From: Pseudoalteromonas shioyasakiensis
GTDB lineage: Bacteria > Pseudomonadota > Gammaproteobacteria > Enterobacterales > Alteromonadaceae
Length of the DNA stretch: 64,000 bases
Reading direction: 5' to 3'
Assembly: GCF_001550135.1 (NCBI RefSeq)
Contig: NZ_LRUE01000024.1
Span: 186,001 to 250,000 of the forward strand
The position numbers were made by a program, and so were the translations under genes. Below, in pieces: positions 43,296-53,165 of the stretch (positions within the stretch are counted from its first letter, which is position 1; the number at the start of each line of letters is the position of its first letter). The notes below the pieces were generated by a model. It saw only the letters and a list, made by a program, of their open reading frames with translations, was not told the origin of the DNA and ran no database searches.

Positions 43296-46079
43296 TTATA
43301 CCTTAATGTTAATAATCGCATGGGATTTATAAAAAGCTTGGTGGCTTGACGTCCCTTGTTGCAAGTTTAACTCACCTACATTTAAGCCATGGCCTGCTAA
43401 TTTATGACGAAGTGTTTCTAAATGCGGATGAGCAAGCGCTGTCACTTCTTGTGAAGAAGCGAGCAACTGGCAATCAACTGCTTTATCCATCACCTCTGCG
43501 GTAATTTGTAACTTGCCAAGCTGTGCATAATCAAAGTTCAAGCGCACAAACCAGATATTTTTCGCTTCGAGTTTATTTTTACTTGGCTTTTTATACTGTC
43601 CTAAGCTGATTTCTGTTTGCCCTGTTTCAGGAGGTAATTTCATCGGCAAGAAAAATTGCGCTAAAGCACTGTTATCTTGTTGCTGATTGATAGGTGTTGT
43701 TTGCACCTGAGCCAACGTGTTTTTTAGTTGTGAAGCTTCAGCCGCCATGGCTTGCATCGCTGGCTGCTGTAGCTGCTCGAGTAATTTATTGCCGTTAACG
43801 GCTTTAAAGTTGGGCACTAACACTTGCAGTAAGGCATCAAGACCAGTCTGGTTATTAAAACTAAGGTTGGTTGGTGCTTGGTTAATAATTGGCGCGGCAA
43901 GTGAAGCCACTGCTAATTGTTCTAACCCTTGGCTAAAGCTCGCTTGCTGAGTCTGGCTGGGTAATGCTGTTGGCCTGAGGATACTTAAAAGCTCTCGTTC
44001 AATCGTAGTAGGATGCATGTTTTGACTCGAGATCATGCGATTAAATGCTTGATTTACGAGTCGATTTAAATCTACTGAAGACGATGTGTTTTGCTCACTC
44101 AGAGCTACAAGTTTTTCTGTTAATTGCACCGATAGAGGTGTGCTTGCTAAAGGTTTGCTTTCAGGAAGCGGTAATAGCTTAGCAATCAGTGCCGCCTCAA
44201 TCGCTCTTATCGGCAACAATGGCTGACTCAAGTTGGGTTCTTTCAAAGCTAAGTAGGGGGCGTGTAATTGAGTTTGTTGCTGAGCAACTTTTTGTAACCC
44301 TGCTGTTTGCTCAGTTGGCGCTCGAGTCGCTGAGTTATTCTGTTTTATTTGTTCATTAGGCGTTGCCGCTACAAGGTTTTTAGCCACTGTTTTTATTGCT
44401 CGCTCAGCTTGTTGTTGCGAAGGAGCAGGTGCCCCTTTTAAATCTGGCTTTGAATTTTGTGCAGTAGGGTTGGGCGCTGAGTTTAATGTCGCTTGTTTAG
44501 TTTGTGTAACCTGCTCACTCAGATTTTTAACTACTGAATTAGCAAGGTTATTTTTAGCTTGAGCGAGCTGCTCTGTGGCTGGTCTGTCAGATTTCATGGC
44601 AGTAACAGCGCCGCTAACCGCTTTGTTGTCTACAGGTGTTTGTTGTAAAGCCGTATCTTTATTCAAAGCAGGAGTTTGCGCTTTACTATTGATTGCTATT
44701 TGAGTGGCAGGGCGCTGCGCGCTAACAAACGGCTCTAAACTGACTTTTATCCGTTGCAGTAACTGTATTAATGGTGGAGCCTTGTTATAACTCACGGGTA
44801 AGCTAACTTGCTTTAAAGACTGACTTTCGGTTAATGGCACTGTCTGTTTAGTCGCAGGTAATGGCGTATTTGCTGTAACTGGCCCACTGGTTTTTTGCGA
44901 TACTTGGGGGGCGGCGTGTTGTGGCGCGCTTTGTTGAATAGCGGCAAACTTTACTATATTGATTTTATTAGCATTAAAGCCCAGTTGGCTAATCGTATTT
45001 TTGCTTTCAATCAGCTGATGCGTTGACTGGTAAACAGCCGCTTTGGTGGTAGCAGGGAGCTTTTCAAAATAGCGCACTGCATCACTAATACGCGTTTTTA
45101 AATCTGCAAAACTGTCTTTTAGCCAAGAGCTAATGGGGGAATTTGAGCTGCTCGATGGCGCTAAAAACGTACTCTTAGGTTCAATAGCTTGGCTTTTTAA
45201 TGCTTGATTGAATGTCTCTGACAGCGAGTTCTTTAACAGTATTTGTTGCACAGGCGCTTTATTTATAAGTTCAACAGTATTTTTAACTTGCTGGGGGGTT
45301 AGTTTTAATGCATGAGGGTGAAATTGCCACTGCGCTTGAATTTGCTTCGCTTGTTTTGGCGATATTGTAGGTAGCGGTAAAGTTAATTCATTACTTTGCT
45401 TGTTTGCAACACTTAACTGTACTTGTTGCCCAGCTAATTTTAAATTCATTTCAGGGGTTAGCTTAGCCACCAACTCGGCTACTTTTTGTTGGCTAACACT
45501 TTGCTGATGGAGAGAATCCCCAAAGCGATTAATAATGTTTAAATTAAAGCTATTTTGTTGGTTGGTAGCAGGCAGCAAAATGGCTTTAAGTGGTGCTTCA
45601 GCTTTTAAAAGAGCAACCAGGCTATTGTTAAGAGCAAACTCAGCTTTTAATGCCGGTAGTTGTAGCAAAGGTTTACTTGGCGCAATCTGAGCTGGGTGCG
45701 GCATATTTGTATTTGCACTCCCTTGTGTTAGCAAGTTCAGTAGTGCTTGTAATTGCTGGCTTTTGCCAAGTGTAATCGTCAGCGGTGCTGGCGTGATAGT
45801 CAGCTGTTTTCCATCACTACTTAATTGAATATTGGCTGCTAAAAAGCGCTCAGTTTTGAGGTTTTCTTGCTCTGTTGATAAGCGCAGTGTTTGCCATGAG
45901 TTATTGATTAGCACGTCCATTTGCACGCTTTGCTTACCAATCACGATATTACGGGCAGTTAGACTCTGCTCAGCCAGCATTTTTAAGGCATCATTAGGGG
46001 ATTGCTGTGATGCACTGCTGATTGCTTTTGGGTCTAGATTAAGCTGAGTGCTGAGAGTCAACTGGCTTTGTTTATTCAT
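43296..46079 (-). CDS. Second FliK-like hook-length-control-domain protein
   Basis: A 927-residue protein with a very long Gln/Ala/Ser/Thr/Lys-rich region (about 1-800), low in aromatic residues. A C-terminal domain of ~100 residues (FVRLNFDYAQLGKLQITAEV, then HLETLRHKLAGHGLNVGELNL) resembles the Flg_hook fold of FliK with the order 'layer of strands, then LRxxLxxxGL'. It is a second FliK-type protein besides the one at 20.6-23.1 kb and is coupled to the FlhB-like gene. Its role could be export control or regulation. The true fliK is more likely the first, in the fli operon. Confidence 0.75.
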   Translation of the reverse strand: MNKQSQLTLSTQLNLDPKAISSASQQSPNDALKMLAEQSLTARNIVIGKQSVQMDVLINNSWQTLRLSTEQENLKTERFLAANIQLSSDGKQLTITPAPLTITLGKSQQLQALLNLLTQGSANTNMPHPAQIAPSKPLLQLPALKAEFALNNSLVALLKAEAPLKAILLPATNQQNSFNLNIINRFGDSLHQQSVSQQKVAELVAKLTPEMNLKLAGQQVQLSVANKQSNELTLPLPTISPKQAKQIQAQWQFHPHALKLTPQQVKNTVELINKAPVQQILLKNSLSETFNQALKSQAIEPKSTFLAPSSSSNSPISSWLKDSFADLKTRISDAVRYFEKLPATTKAAVYQSTHQLIESKNTISQLGFNANKINIVKFAAIQQSAPQHAAPQVSQKTSGPVTANTPLPATKQTVPLTESQSLKQVSLPVSYNKAPPLIQLLQRIKVSLEPFVSAQRPATQIAINSKAQTPALNKDTALQQTPVDNKAVSGAVTAMKSDRPATEQLAQAKNNLANSVVKNLSEQVTQTKQATLNSAPNPTAQNSKPDLKGAPAPSQQQAERAIKTVAKNLVAATPNEQIKQNNSATRAPTEQTAGLQKVAQQQTQLHAPYLALKEPNLSQPLLPIRAIEAALIAKLLPLPESKPLASTPLSVQLTEKLVALSEQNTSSSVDLNRLVNQAFNRMISSQNMHPTTIERELLSILRPTALPSQTQQASFSQGLEQLAVASLAAPIINQAPTNLSFNNQTGLDALLQVLVPNFKAVNGNKLLEQLQQPAMQAMAAEASQLKNTLAQVQTTPINQQQDNSALAQFFLPMKLPPETGQTEISLGQYKKPSKNKLEAKNIWFVRLNFDYAQLGKLQITAEVMDKAVDCQLLASSQEVTALAHPHLETLRHKLAGHGLNVGELNLQQGTSSHQAFYKSHAIINIKV

Positions 46080-46181
46080 TATTTTAGATCAAATATAAGT
46101 TAATCGTTTTAAAGCAATATTCGTATTACCCTATCATTATGGTAGACTAACGCCTAATTTTGGGTATAGAGAATCGTCATC

Positions 46182-46802
46182 TTGTTACACATTAAGGCCG
46201 TCACCTGCATCAAGCAAGATCGTTGTTTGTTTGCGGATCTTAATTTCAGCTTGAAATCGGGACAAATTATGCAATTAGCTGGTCCGAATGGGGCTGGTAA
46301 AACATCATTATTGCGTATTATCGCGGGTTTCGCTATGGCGGATGAAGGCGATGTTTTGTTCCAAGAACGCTCGATTACAAAATACTATGATGAATTTGCA
46401 CAAGAGTTATTATTCATCGGCCATAAAACAGGGGTAAATACACAGCTTACCGCCCTTGAGAATGTCGCATTTTGGCTAAAAATTAATGGCTACGATAGCA
46501 AACAAGACTTGTATCCGATCTTAGCAAAAATAGGCTTAGTAGGTCTTGAGGATGTGCCTGTTCGTATGTTGTCAGCAGGGCAACAGCGCCGTGTCGCTCT
46601 AGTAAGACTGTGGTTAAACAGTGCCAAACTATGGATCCTTGATGAGCCATTTACAGCCCTTGATAAAAGCGGTGTGGCATTTTTACAAGAACGCTTTGTT
46701 GAGCACCTAAATGCTGGTGGCGCGATTCTTTTAACTACCCACCAAGACTTAACGACACATTTTAGTGACCTACAAACAGTGACTTTGGAGTATCGCCACT
46801 GA
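46182..46802 (+). CDS. ccmA: CcmA, heme-export ABC transporter ATPase
   Basis: A 206-residue ABC ATPase. Walker A is GPNGAGKTSLLRII, the signature is LSAGQQRRVALVRL and Walker B is LWILDEPFTALD. It energises the CcmABCD complex that releases holo-CcmE during cytochrome c maturation. No ATG fits the N-terminus; TTG at 46182 gives LHIKAVTCIKQDRCLFADLN, matching CcmA length. First gene of ccmA-I, divergent from the FliK-like gene. Confidence 0.95.
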   Translation: MLHIKAVTCIKQDRCLFADLNFSLKSGQIMQLAGPNGAGKTSLLRIIAGFAMADEGDVLFQERSITKYYDEFAQELLFIGHKTGVNTQLTALENVAFWLKINGYDSKQDLYPILAKIGLVGLEDVPVRMLSAGQQRRVALVRLWLNSAKLWILDEPFTALDKSGVAFLQERFVEHLNAGGAILLTTHQDLTTHFSDLQTVTLEYRH

Positions 46803-47488
46803 TGGTAAAACAGCATTCGTATTGGCAATTATTCTCTGCGGTTTTTTCTAAAGATCTTAAATTAGCGTTTCGTCAGCGTGCTGAAATCGTTAACCCTATC
46901 TTGTTTTTTCTTATTGTTATTACACTTTTTCCGTTAGCAATTGGCCCTGAACCCGGTCTACTTGCTCGTATGGCGCCGGGCATTATTTGGGTCGCTGCGT
47001 TACTCTCGACTATGTTGGGCTTAGATAAGCTATTTCGTGATGATTATCACGATGGAACATTAGAGCAATTAATTGCTTCATCATACCCATTACCGTTAAC
47101 TGTCCTTGCAAAGGTGGCGGCGCATTGGGTGATCACGGGGTTGCCTTTAGTATTAATGACTCCGGTATTTGCTTTGTTATTGAATTTAGAAAGTTCAGCG
47201 CTTTTAGCAACCGTTCTGACCTTATTGTTAGGTACGCCTTTGCTTAGCTTCATTGGCGCAATTGGCGCTGGACTTACTGTGGGACTACAAAAAGGCGGCA
47301 TTTTAATGAGTTTGCTTGTTCTGCCTTTGTATATCCCTGTACTAATTTTTGCAACCTCGGCTATTGATACCAGCTCTATGGAGCTTGCCTATAGCGGACA
47401 GCTTGCAATCCTTGGTGCCATGCTAATCGTAGCGATTATAGCGGCACCAATTGCCATATCGTCAGCATTGAAAGTGAGTGTAAGTTAA
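46802..47488 (+). CDS. ccmB: CcmB, heme exporter membrane protein
   Basis: A 228-residue permease with six membrane helices, starting with FSKDLKLAFRQRAEIVNPILFF and containing RDDYHDGTLEQLIASSYPL, both typical of CcmB. It partners CcmA in the ABC complex. The ATG overlaps the ccmA stop by one base (TGATG). Confidence 0.95.
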   Translation: MVKQHSYWQLFSAVFSKDLKLAFRQRAEIVNPILFFLIVITLFPLAIGPEPGLLARMAPGIIWVAALLSTMLGLDKLFRDDYHDGTLEQLIASSYPLPLTVLAKVAAHWVITGLPLVLMTPVFALLLNLESSALLATVLTLLLGTPLLSFIGAIGAGLTVGLQKGGILMSLLVLPLYIPVLIFATSAIDTSSMELAYSGQLAILGAMLIVAIIAAPIAISSALKVSVS

Positions 47489-47489
47489 T

Positions 47490-48227
47490 ATGTGGAAGTG
47501 GTTACATCCCTACGCAAAAGCAGATCGTGCTTACCAATTGTGTAACACCTTACTGCCTTATTTCGCCGTCGTTACGGTGGTTTGTATGATTGTTGGATGG
47601 GTCTGGGGGCTTGCTTATGCCCCAGCCGATTACCAACAAAAAGACAGCTACCGAATTATTTTTATCCATGTGCCTTCAGCTATTTTATCTATGGGCGCTT
47701 ACTCTTCTATGGCGATTGCAGCAGTGATCGCACTAGTATGGCAATTACGTAATGCAGAACTTGCAGTGATTGCAATTGCACCTGTCGGGGCATGTGTGAC
47801 AGCGATAGCATTAATTACCGGTGCAGCATGGGGTAAACCTATGTGGGGCGCATGGTGGGTGTGGGATGCACGTCTTACCTCTGAGTTAATTCTGTTATTT
47901 TTATACCTTGGTGTGTTATCGCTTTATCATGCTTTTGAAGATAAAAAAGCAGCGGGGCGTGCTGCTTGTATATTAGCCATTGTTGGGGTTATCAACTTAC
48001 CGATTATTCACTTCTCGGTGGAGTGGTGGAATACCTTGCATCAAGGTGCAACCATTACAAAGTTTGATACTAAAGCCATTGATCCAAGCATGTTTTGGCC
48101 ATTAATGGTTAACATTGTTGCGTTTGCAGGTTTTGTTGGTGTGGTGACGTTAATCCGTCTTAAAAACGAAATTCTCCAACGTGAAAAGCATCGCCCTTGG
48201 GTGCGTGATATGGTTGAGCGAGGTTAA
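47490..48227 (+). CDS. ccmC: CcmC, heme-handling protein
   Basis: A 245-residue protein with six membrane helices and the heme-binding WWD motif in WGKPMWGAWWVWDARLTSEL. The His pair of the family is present in IFIHVPSA and FSVEWWNTLHQG. It attaches heme to CcmE. It begins one base after the ccmB stop. Confidence 0.96.
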   Translation: MWKWLHPYAKADRAYQLCNTLLPYFAVVTVVCMIVGWVWGLAYAPADYQQKDSYRIIFIHVPSAILSMGAYSSMAIAAVIALVWQLRNAELAVIAIAPVGACVTAIALITGAAWGKPMWGAWWVWDARLTSELILLFLYLGVLSLYHAFEDKKAAGRAACILAIVGVINLPIIHFSVEWWNTLHQGATITKFDTKAIDPSMFWPLMVNIVAFAGFVGVVTLIRLKNEILQREKHRPWVRDMVERG

Positions 48228-48229
48228 TC

Positions 48230-48433
48230 ATGCAGTTTGATTCTTTTGCAGATTTTATTGCCATGGGTGGCTATGGCTTTTATGTATGGTTGTCTTTTGG
48301 TAGCTGTGCATTAATTTTACTCGGTATTTTATTTAGTTCGTTAAACGATACAAAACGTATTTTCTCTTCAGTAAAGCAGCAAGCACAACGTGAAGAGCGC
48401 ATTAAGAAAGCGAAGCAAGAGGCAGGGCAATGA
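48230..48433 (+). CDS. ccmD: CcmD, heme exporter small subunit
   Basis: A 67-residue protein with one membrane helix (GGYGFYVWLSFGSCALILLGIL) and a charged C-terminal tail. It stabilises the CcmC-CcmE complex. Identification rests on FADFIAMGGYGFYVW, size and position. Overlaps ccmE by four bases (ATGA). Confidence 0.93.
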   Translation: MQFDSFADFIAMGGYGFYVWLSFGSCALILLGILFSSLNDTKRIFSSVKQQAQREERIKKAKQEAGQ

Positions 48434-48909
48434 ATCCAAGACGTAAAAAACGTTTATTAGCAGTTGTAGCCATTATTTTTGGTGTGGGTGCAACGATTGG
48501 TTTAGTGCTGTACGCACTGCAAGAAAACATTAATTTATTCTATACCCCAAGTGAACTTGTTGAGGGTAAAGGACCAAACAAAGAAAAACCGCATATTGGT
48601 CAAAAGCTACGTATTGGTGGCATGGTTGTACCTGGCTCAGTTGTTCGTGACGAATCAAGCTTAAAGGTAAGCTTTAAACTGATTGATAAAGGCCCTATGG
48701 TGACAATTAATTATCAAGGGATTTTGCCGGATTTATTCCGTGAAGGGCAAGGGATTGTAGCGCAGGGCGTGTTAGTTAAAGCCAATGAAATTGATGCCTT
48801 TGAAGTACTTGCAAAGCATGATGAAGAGTACATGCCTGCAGAAGTTGCTGAAGCTGTGAAGGGTATCAAGCACGAAAAACCGACGTATAACTTAGATAAC
48901 GGCAATTAA
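48430..48909 (+). CDS. ccmE: CcmE, periplasmic heme chaperone
   Basis: A 159-residue protein with an N-terminal membrane anchor (RLLAVVAIIFGVGATIGLVLYAL) and an OB-fold periplasmic domain. The heme-attaching His130 and nearby Tyr are in LAKHDEEYMP, the HXXXY motif. It ferries heme from CcmC to CcmF. Confidence 0.96.
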   Translation: MNPRRKKRLLAVVAIIFGVGATIGLVLYALQENINLFYTPSELVEGKGPNKEKPHIGQKLRIGGMVVPGSVVRDESSLKVSFKLIDKGPMVTINYQGILPDLFREGQGIVAQGVLVKANEIDAFEVLAKHDEEYMPAEVAEAVKGIKHEKPTYNLDNGN

Positions 48910-48910
48910 T

Positions 48911-50866
48911 ATGATCCCAGAACTCGGTTATTTTTCTTTAACACTGGCCATGGTTCTCAGTGTTCTATTGTGTATTTTTCCTTTGTGGGGCGCGCATACC
49001 GGCAATTTACGTTTAATGCGTGCGGCTCCATCACTGGCAATTGGACAATTCGTATTTGTACTTTTGTCTTTTGCTGCACTTGTTTATGCCAGTTTAACCG
49101 ACGACTTTACTGTTTCGTATGTTGCTTATCACTCAAGTAGCACCTTACCTTGGTACTACAAGATAACCTCGACATGGGGTGGTCATGAAGGGGCAATTTT
49201 ACTCTGGTTAGTAATGCAAGCGGGTTGGACAGCAGTTGTTGCTATGCGGTCGCAATCATTACCTTGGGTATTACGTGCTCGTGTACTGGGTGTACTTGGC
49301 TTTTTAGGTGTTGGCTTTATGTTATACACCTTATTAATGTCGAGTCCATTTGAGCGCTTATTGCCGTATTTCCCTGTTGAAGGTCGCGATTTAAATCCGT
49401 TATTGCAAGACCCGGGTATGATTATTCACCCGCCATTGCTCTATATGGGCTATGTGGGTTTATCTGTGTCGTTCTCATTTGCTATTGCAGCGTTACTTAC
49501 AGGTAAGCTTGATAATACCTGGGCTAAGTGGTCTCGTCCTTGGACTATGACAGCATGGGGTTTTTTAACACTCGGTATTACCATTGGTAGTTGGTGGGCA
49601 TATTCAGAACTTGGCTGGGGTGGCTGGTGGTTCTGGGATCCAGTTGAAAACGCATCATTAATGCCATGGCTTGTAGCAACCGCATTGCTGCACTCATTAT
49701 CAACCACCGAAAAGCGTGGTGTATTTAAGTCGTGGACCGTATTGTTGGCTATTGCAGCATTCTCGTTAAGCTTACTGGGTACCTTTATTGTTCGCTCGGG
49801 TATCATAGTATCTGTGCACGCTTTTGCCTCAGATCCTAACCGCGGTATGTTTATTTTAGCTTTCTTAGCCATTGTAGTTGGTGGTGGTTTATCGCTTTAT
49901 GCACTGCGTGTATCACAGGTGAAAAGTGAGGGCCGTTACAAGTTTGCCTCACGTGAAGTTGCGCTTTGGTTAAATAATATTTTCTTAGTTGTGGCAACGC
50001 TGATTGTATTGCTAGGTACATTATTGCCAATGATCCACAAAGAACTTGGCTTAGGCAGCATTTCGATTGGTGAGCCGTTCTTCAATAAGATGTTTGCTAT
50101 TTTACTGGTACCGTTTGCCATTTTAATGGGTATGGGTCCGCTGTTACGTTGGAAACAAAATAAATGGTCGATGTTGCAAAACAAGTTTGCACTATCGGCT
50201 GTAGTCAGTCTCGTGGCTACGGCAGCGTGGTTATATTCAAGTTACGATGTAATTGCGCCAATTACCTTTATTGCAACTGCGCTAGCGGTATGGATTGTTG
50301 TTACTACAGTGGTTGATTTAGCGGCAAAAGTAACTATTCACAAAACCTTAGGCGAAGGCTTTAAACGTTTAGGGCTAAGCTATTGGGCGATGGTTTTAGG
50401 CCATGTTGGTTTAGCGTTCGTGATTGCAGGTGTAACGCTCACCTCTGCTTATTCAGTAGAGCGTGATGTATCAATGAAGCCGGGTGACACTGTGGCGTTA
50501 AATGAATACCAGTATCGTTTTGATGGTGTTAAGTCTATCCGCGGCGCAAACTATAGTGGCCATGCTGGTGTTGTCACTGTGCTGAAAAACGATAAACAAG
50601 TAACCGTTTTACATGCTGAAAAACGCCGTTATGACATTGGTATGCAGTTTATGACTGAAGCGGCTGTTGATGCTGGCTTCACACGTGACTTATATCTAGC
50701 GCTTGGTGAGCAATTAAGCCAAGGTGCGTGGTCGTTACGTATTTACCATAAGCCTTATGTTCGTTGGATGTGGCTCGGTGGTATCTTGATTTCACTGGCA
50801 GGCTTTTTAGTGCTTGGTGATAAACGCTACCGCCAAAAATCGACTAAGCAGGAGGCTTCAGCATGA
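48911..50866 (+). CDS. ccmF: CcmF, cytochrome c heme lyase subunit
   Basis: A 651-residue polytopic membrane protein. The WWD motif is in ELGWGGWWFWDPVENASLMP, and conserved His residues lie in GGHEGAILLW, IIHPPLLYMG and ALLHSL. It transfers heme from CcmE to apocytochrome c. The stop overlaps the ccmG start by four bases. Confidence 0.97.
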   Translation: MIPELGYFSLTLAMVLSVLLCIFPLWGAHTGNLRLMRAAPSLAIGQFVFVLLSFAALVYASLTDDFTVSYVAYHSSSTLPWYYKITSTWGGHEGAILLWLVMQAGWTAVVAMRSQSLPWVLRARVLGVLGFLGVGFMLYTLLMSSPFERLLPYFPVEGRDLNPLLQDPGMIIHPPLLYMGYVGLSVSFSFAIAALLTGKLDNTWAKWSRPWTMTAWGFLTLGITIGSWWAYSELGWGGWWFWDPVENASLMPWLVATALLHSLSTTEKRGVFKSWTVLLAIAAFSLSLLGTFIVRSGIIVSVHAFASDPNRGMFILAFLAIVVGGGLSLYALRVSQVKSEGRYKFASREVALWLNNIFLVVATLIVLLGTLLPMIHKELGLGSISIGEPFFNKMFAILLVPFAILMGMGPLLRWKQNKWSMLQNKFALSAVVSLVATAAWLYSSYDVIAPITFIATALAVWIVVTTVVDLAAKVTIHKTLGEGFKRLGLSYWAMVLGHVGLAFVIAGVTLTSAYSVERDVSMKPGDTVALNEYQYRFDGVKSIRGANYSGHAGVVTVLKNDKQVTVLHAEKRRYDIGMQFMTEAAVDAGFTRDLYLALGEQLSQGAWSLRIYHKPYVRWMWLGGILISLAGFLVLGDKRYRQKSTKQEASA

Positions 50867-51432
50867 ACCGTAAACTACTCGCACTAGCACCTTTACTGGT
50901 TTTCGTTTTACTGTGTGTGTTTTTATATCAAGGCTTGTTTGCTAACCCGCGTGAGCTGCAAACAGGGCGTATTGGGCAGGCTATGCCAGCTTTTAACCTG
51001 CCAGATTTGATGGATGAGTCAAAGCGTTGGACTGATGCAGATTTAAAAGGTGAAGTTTACTTACTTAATGTGTGGGGCACATGGTGCCCGACCTGTTTAG
51101 CTGAGTTAGGCTATTTAACCGAGCTTAGAGAGCAGGGCGTTAAGATTGTTGGCTTATACTACGAGCAAGGCTACGACCCTGACTTTGATGGCCAGTTTGA
51201 TATTAACGCACTACGCGAAGATGTCACTAGCATGCTTAATCGTGCTGGCGACCCATATCAATTTAATATCTTAGATTTAAAACGCACATTAGCCCTTGAT
51301 TTAGGTGTGTCTGGCGCACCAGAGACCTTTTTAGTCGATAAACAAGGCACTATTTTGCTGCACCATACCGGCGATATTAATCCGCGTGTGTGGCGAGCCA
51401 AATTCGCACCGTTAATGCAGGAGTTACAGTAA
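50863..51432 (+). CDS. ccmG: CcmG/DsbE, periplasmic thioredoxin-like reductase
   Basis: A 189-residue membrane-anchored thioredoxin-fold protein. The active site is WGTWCPTCLAE with Cys75 and Cys78, and the cis-Pro region is GVSGAPETFLVD. It keeps apocytochrome CXXCH cysteines reduced. The stop shares one base with the ccmH start. Confidence 0.96.
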   Translation: MNRKLLALAPLLVFVLLCVFLYQGLFANPRELQTGRIGQAMPAFNLPDLMDESKRWTDADLKGEVYLLNVWGTWCPTCLAELGYLTELREQGVKIVGLYYEQGYDPDFDGQFDINALREDVTSMLNRAGDPYQFNILDLKRTLALDLGVSGAPETFLVDKQGTILLHHTGDINPRVWRAKFAPLMQELQ

Positions 51433-51893
51433 TGAGACTCGTGATTTTTTTAGCAAGTTTGCTTATCACGTTTAGCGCATTTGCAGAGCAAGACAAGTAT
51501 CAATTTGATGATAAAGAGCAAGCTGTTCGCTTTAGTGAACTTACCAAAGAGCTGCGTTGCCCTAAATGTCAAAACCAGAACATTGCTGACTCAGACGCCG
51601 TTGTAGCCAAAGACTTACGTGACAAAGTGTTAACGCTGGTAAAAGATGGCAAAAGCAAAGATGAAGTCATCGATTATATGATTGACCGTTACGGTTACTT
51701 CGTACATTACGATCCACCAGTAACACCAGCAACCTTAGTGTTATGGGTATTGCCAGTATTAATTGTAGTACTTGGCTTTGGCTTTATTGTTTTACGCCAA
51801 CGTAAGGCATCTGTAAAACAAACATGGACAGAGCAAGACGAGGCGCTGCTTGCAAAGTTAATTGAACAAAATCAACGTCAGGAGCAAAGCTAG
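51432..51893 (+). CDS. ccmH: CcmH, apocytochrome c thiol oxidoreductase
   Basis: A 153-residue protein with a signal peptide (MRLVIFLASLLITFSAFA), the redox pair Cys43/Cys46 in LRCPKCQNQNIADSDA and a C-terminal membrane helix (TLVLWVLPVLIVVLGFGFIV). The start is the ATG of the TAATG overlap with ccmG; an in-frame upstream start would lie deep inside ccmG. Here ccmH and ccmI are separate genes, unlike the fused E. coli form. Confidence 0.95.
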   Translation: MRLVIFLASLLITFSAFAEQDKYQFDDKEQAVRFSELTKELRCPKCQNQNIADSDAVVAKDLRDKVLTLVKDGKSKDEVIDYMIDRYGYFVHYDPPVTPATLVLWVLPVLIVVLGFGFIVLRQRKASVKQTWTEQDEALLAKLIEQNQRQEQS

Positions 51894-53156
51894 ATGGCAT
51901 TTATGTGGGCTTCTTTTGTTTTACTCACACTGGTTGCATTGCTATTTGTTGTCGTTCCGTTTTTTAAACGCGAACGTATTCAACGCCTTGATCACAATGC
52001 AAACTCGGAGTTAATCCGAATTTATCATCAACGTTTAGACGAGCTTAAAGCTGACTTAGATAACCAGCGTATTGATGCACAAATGCACGATGAGTCAGTT
52101 ATCGAACAAAAGCGTCGTTTACTCAATGAATTGTCTCCAGAAAAAGCGCTGAATAGTAAAGGTAACAACCGTATTTTTGCCCTTACTGGCGCTGGCTTTT
52201 TAATTGTTTTAACGGCTATCTTTTACGGTTACACGGGTAGTCAGCAGCAAATTAAAGGCTGGCATGACGCGATGGCAAACCTTAAGTCGTATGGTGAGCG
52301 TGCCGTGATGCAAGATGGTGAGCCGTTAACACCGAATGAGCTTCAAGCATTTGCTTTAGCACTGCGTACCAAGCTTGATCAAAGTGGTGATGATGAAGTG
52401 GCGTGGATGCTGCTAGGTCGTGTTGCTATGTCATTAAATGAATTTGATATGGCAATGCAGTCATTTGATAAGGTTCTTAAAATGAACCCAGATAACAAGC
52501 AAGTGCTGATCAGCTATTCGCAAGTTCTGTTAATGGAAGGCAGTGATGCGAATATGTCTCGTGCGGCGACTATGTTATCGAGAGTGTTAAAAGCAGAGCC
52601 GACCAATATTGATGCTATCTCATTGCTAGCCCTAATTGCTTATGAGCGTAAAGATTGGCTGCAAGCAAAAACTGCGTTTGAAGTACTGCTTGCAAGTATG
52701 CAGCAAAACGACCCGCGCTATAGCATGATTGCAGAGCGAATTGCTGAAATTGATGCTCATTTAAATAATGAGCAGCAAGTTACAAATACAAAACTCGCAG
52801 AAGCTTCAAACAGTGAAATTAGCATCACGGTTGATTTAGACTCTGCACTTGCAGATTCGCAGCCACAAAACGGCACGTTATTTGTTTTTGCAAAAGCAGC
52901 CAGTGGTCCACAAATGCCATTAGCTGTGGTAAAAATGACCGAATATAGCTTTCCGCTAACCGTGACATTGAGTGATAGCAATGCCATGGTAGAAGGCTTG
53001 AATCTATCAAGTGTCGATAAAATTATTTTAACTGCGCGTTTATCAAAAGATGCAACTGTGGTAACTTCTAGCGGCGAGTTGGAAGGCAAGTCGGATGTTT
53101 TAGAGCGCGCAAACGTAAAAGAATATTCGTTGCTAATTAATGAGTTAATACCTTAA
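51894..53156 (+). CDS. ccmI: CcmI, TPR apocytochrome c chaperone
   Basis: A 420-residue protein with two membrane helices at the N-terminus (residues ~3-22 and ~93-113) flanking a coiled-coil loop, then TPR repeats at ~165-300 (AWMLLGRVAMSLNEFDMAMQ, DAISLLALIAYERKDWLQA). A C-terminal beta domain (SITVDLDSALADSQPQNGTLFV) resembles the extra domain of long CcmI proteins. It hands apocytochrome to the heme lyase. It starts at the base after the ccmH stop. Confidence 0.92.
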   Translation: MAFMWASFVLLTLVALLFVVVPFFKRERIQRLDHNANSELIRIYHQRLDELKADLDNQRIDAQMHDESVIEQKRRLLNELSPEKALNSKGNNRIFALTGAGFLIVLTAIFYGYTGSQQQIKGWHDAMANLKSYGERAVMQDGEPLTPNELQAFALALRTKLDQSGDDEVAWMLLGRVAMSLNEFDMAMQSFDKVLKMNPDNKQVLISYSQVLLMEGSDANMSRAATMLSRVLKAEPTNIDAISLLALIAYERKDWLQAKTAFEVLLASMQQNDPRYSMIAERIAEIDAHLNNEQQVTNTKLAEASNSEISITVDLDSALADSQPQNGTLFVFAKAASGPQMPLAVVKMTEYSFPLTVTLSDSNAMVEGLNLSSVDKIILTARLSKDATVVTSSGELEGKSDVLERANVKEYSLLINELIP

Positions 53157-53165
53157 GGATAGCCG

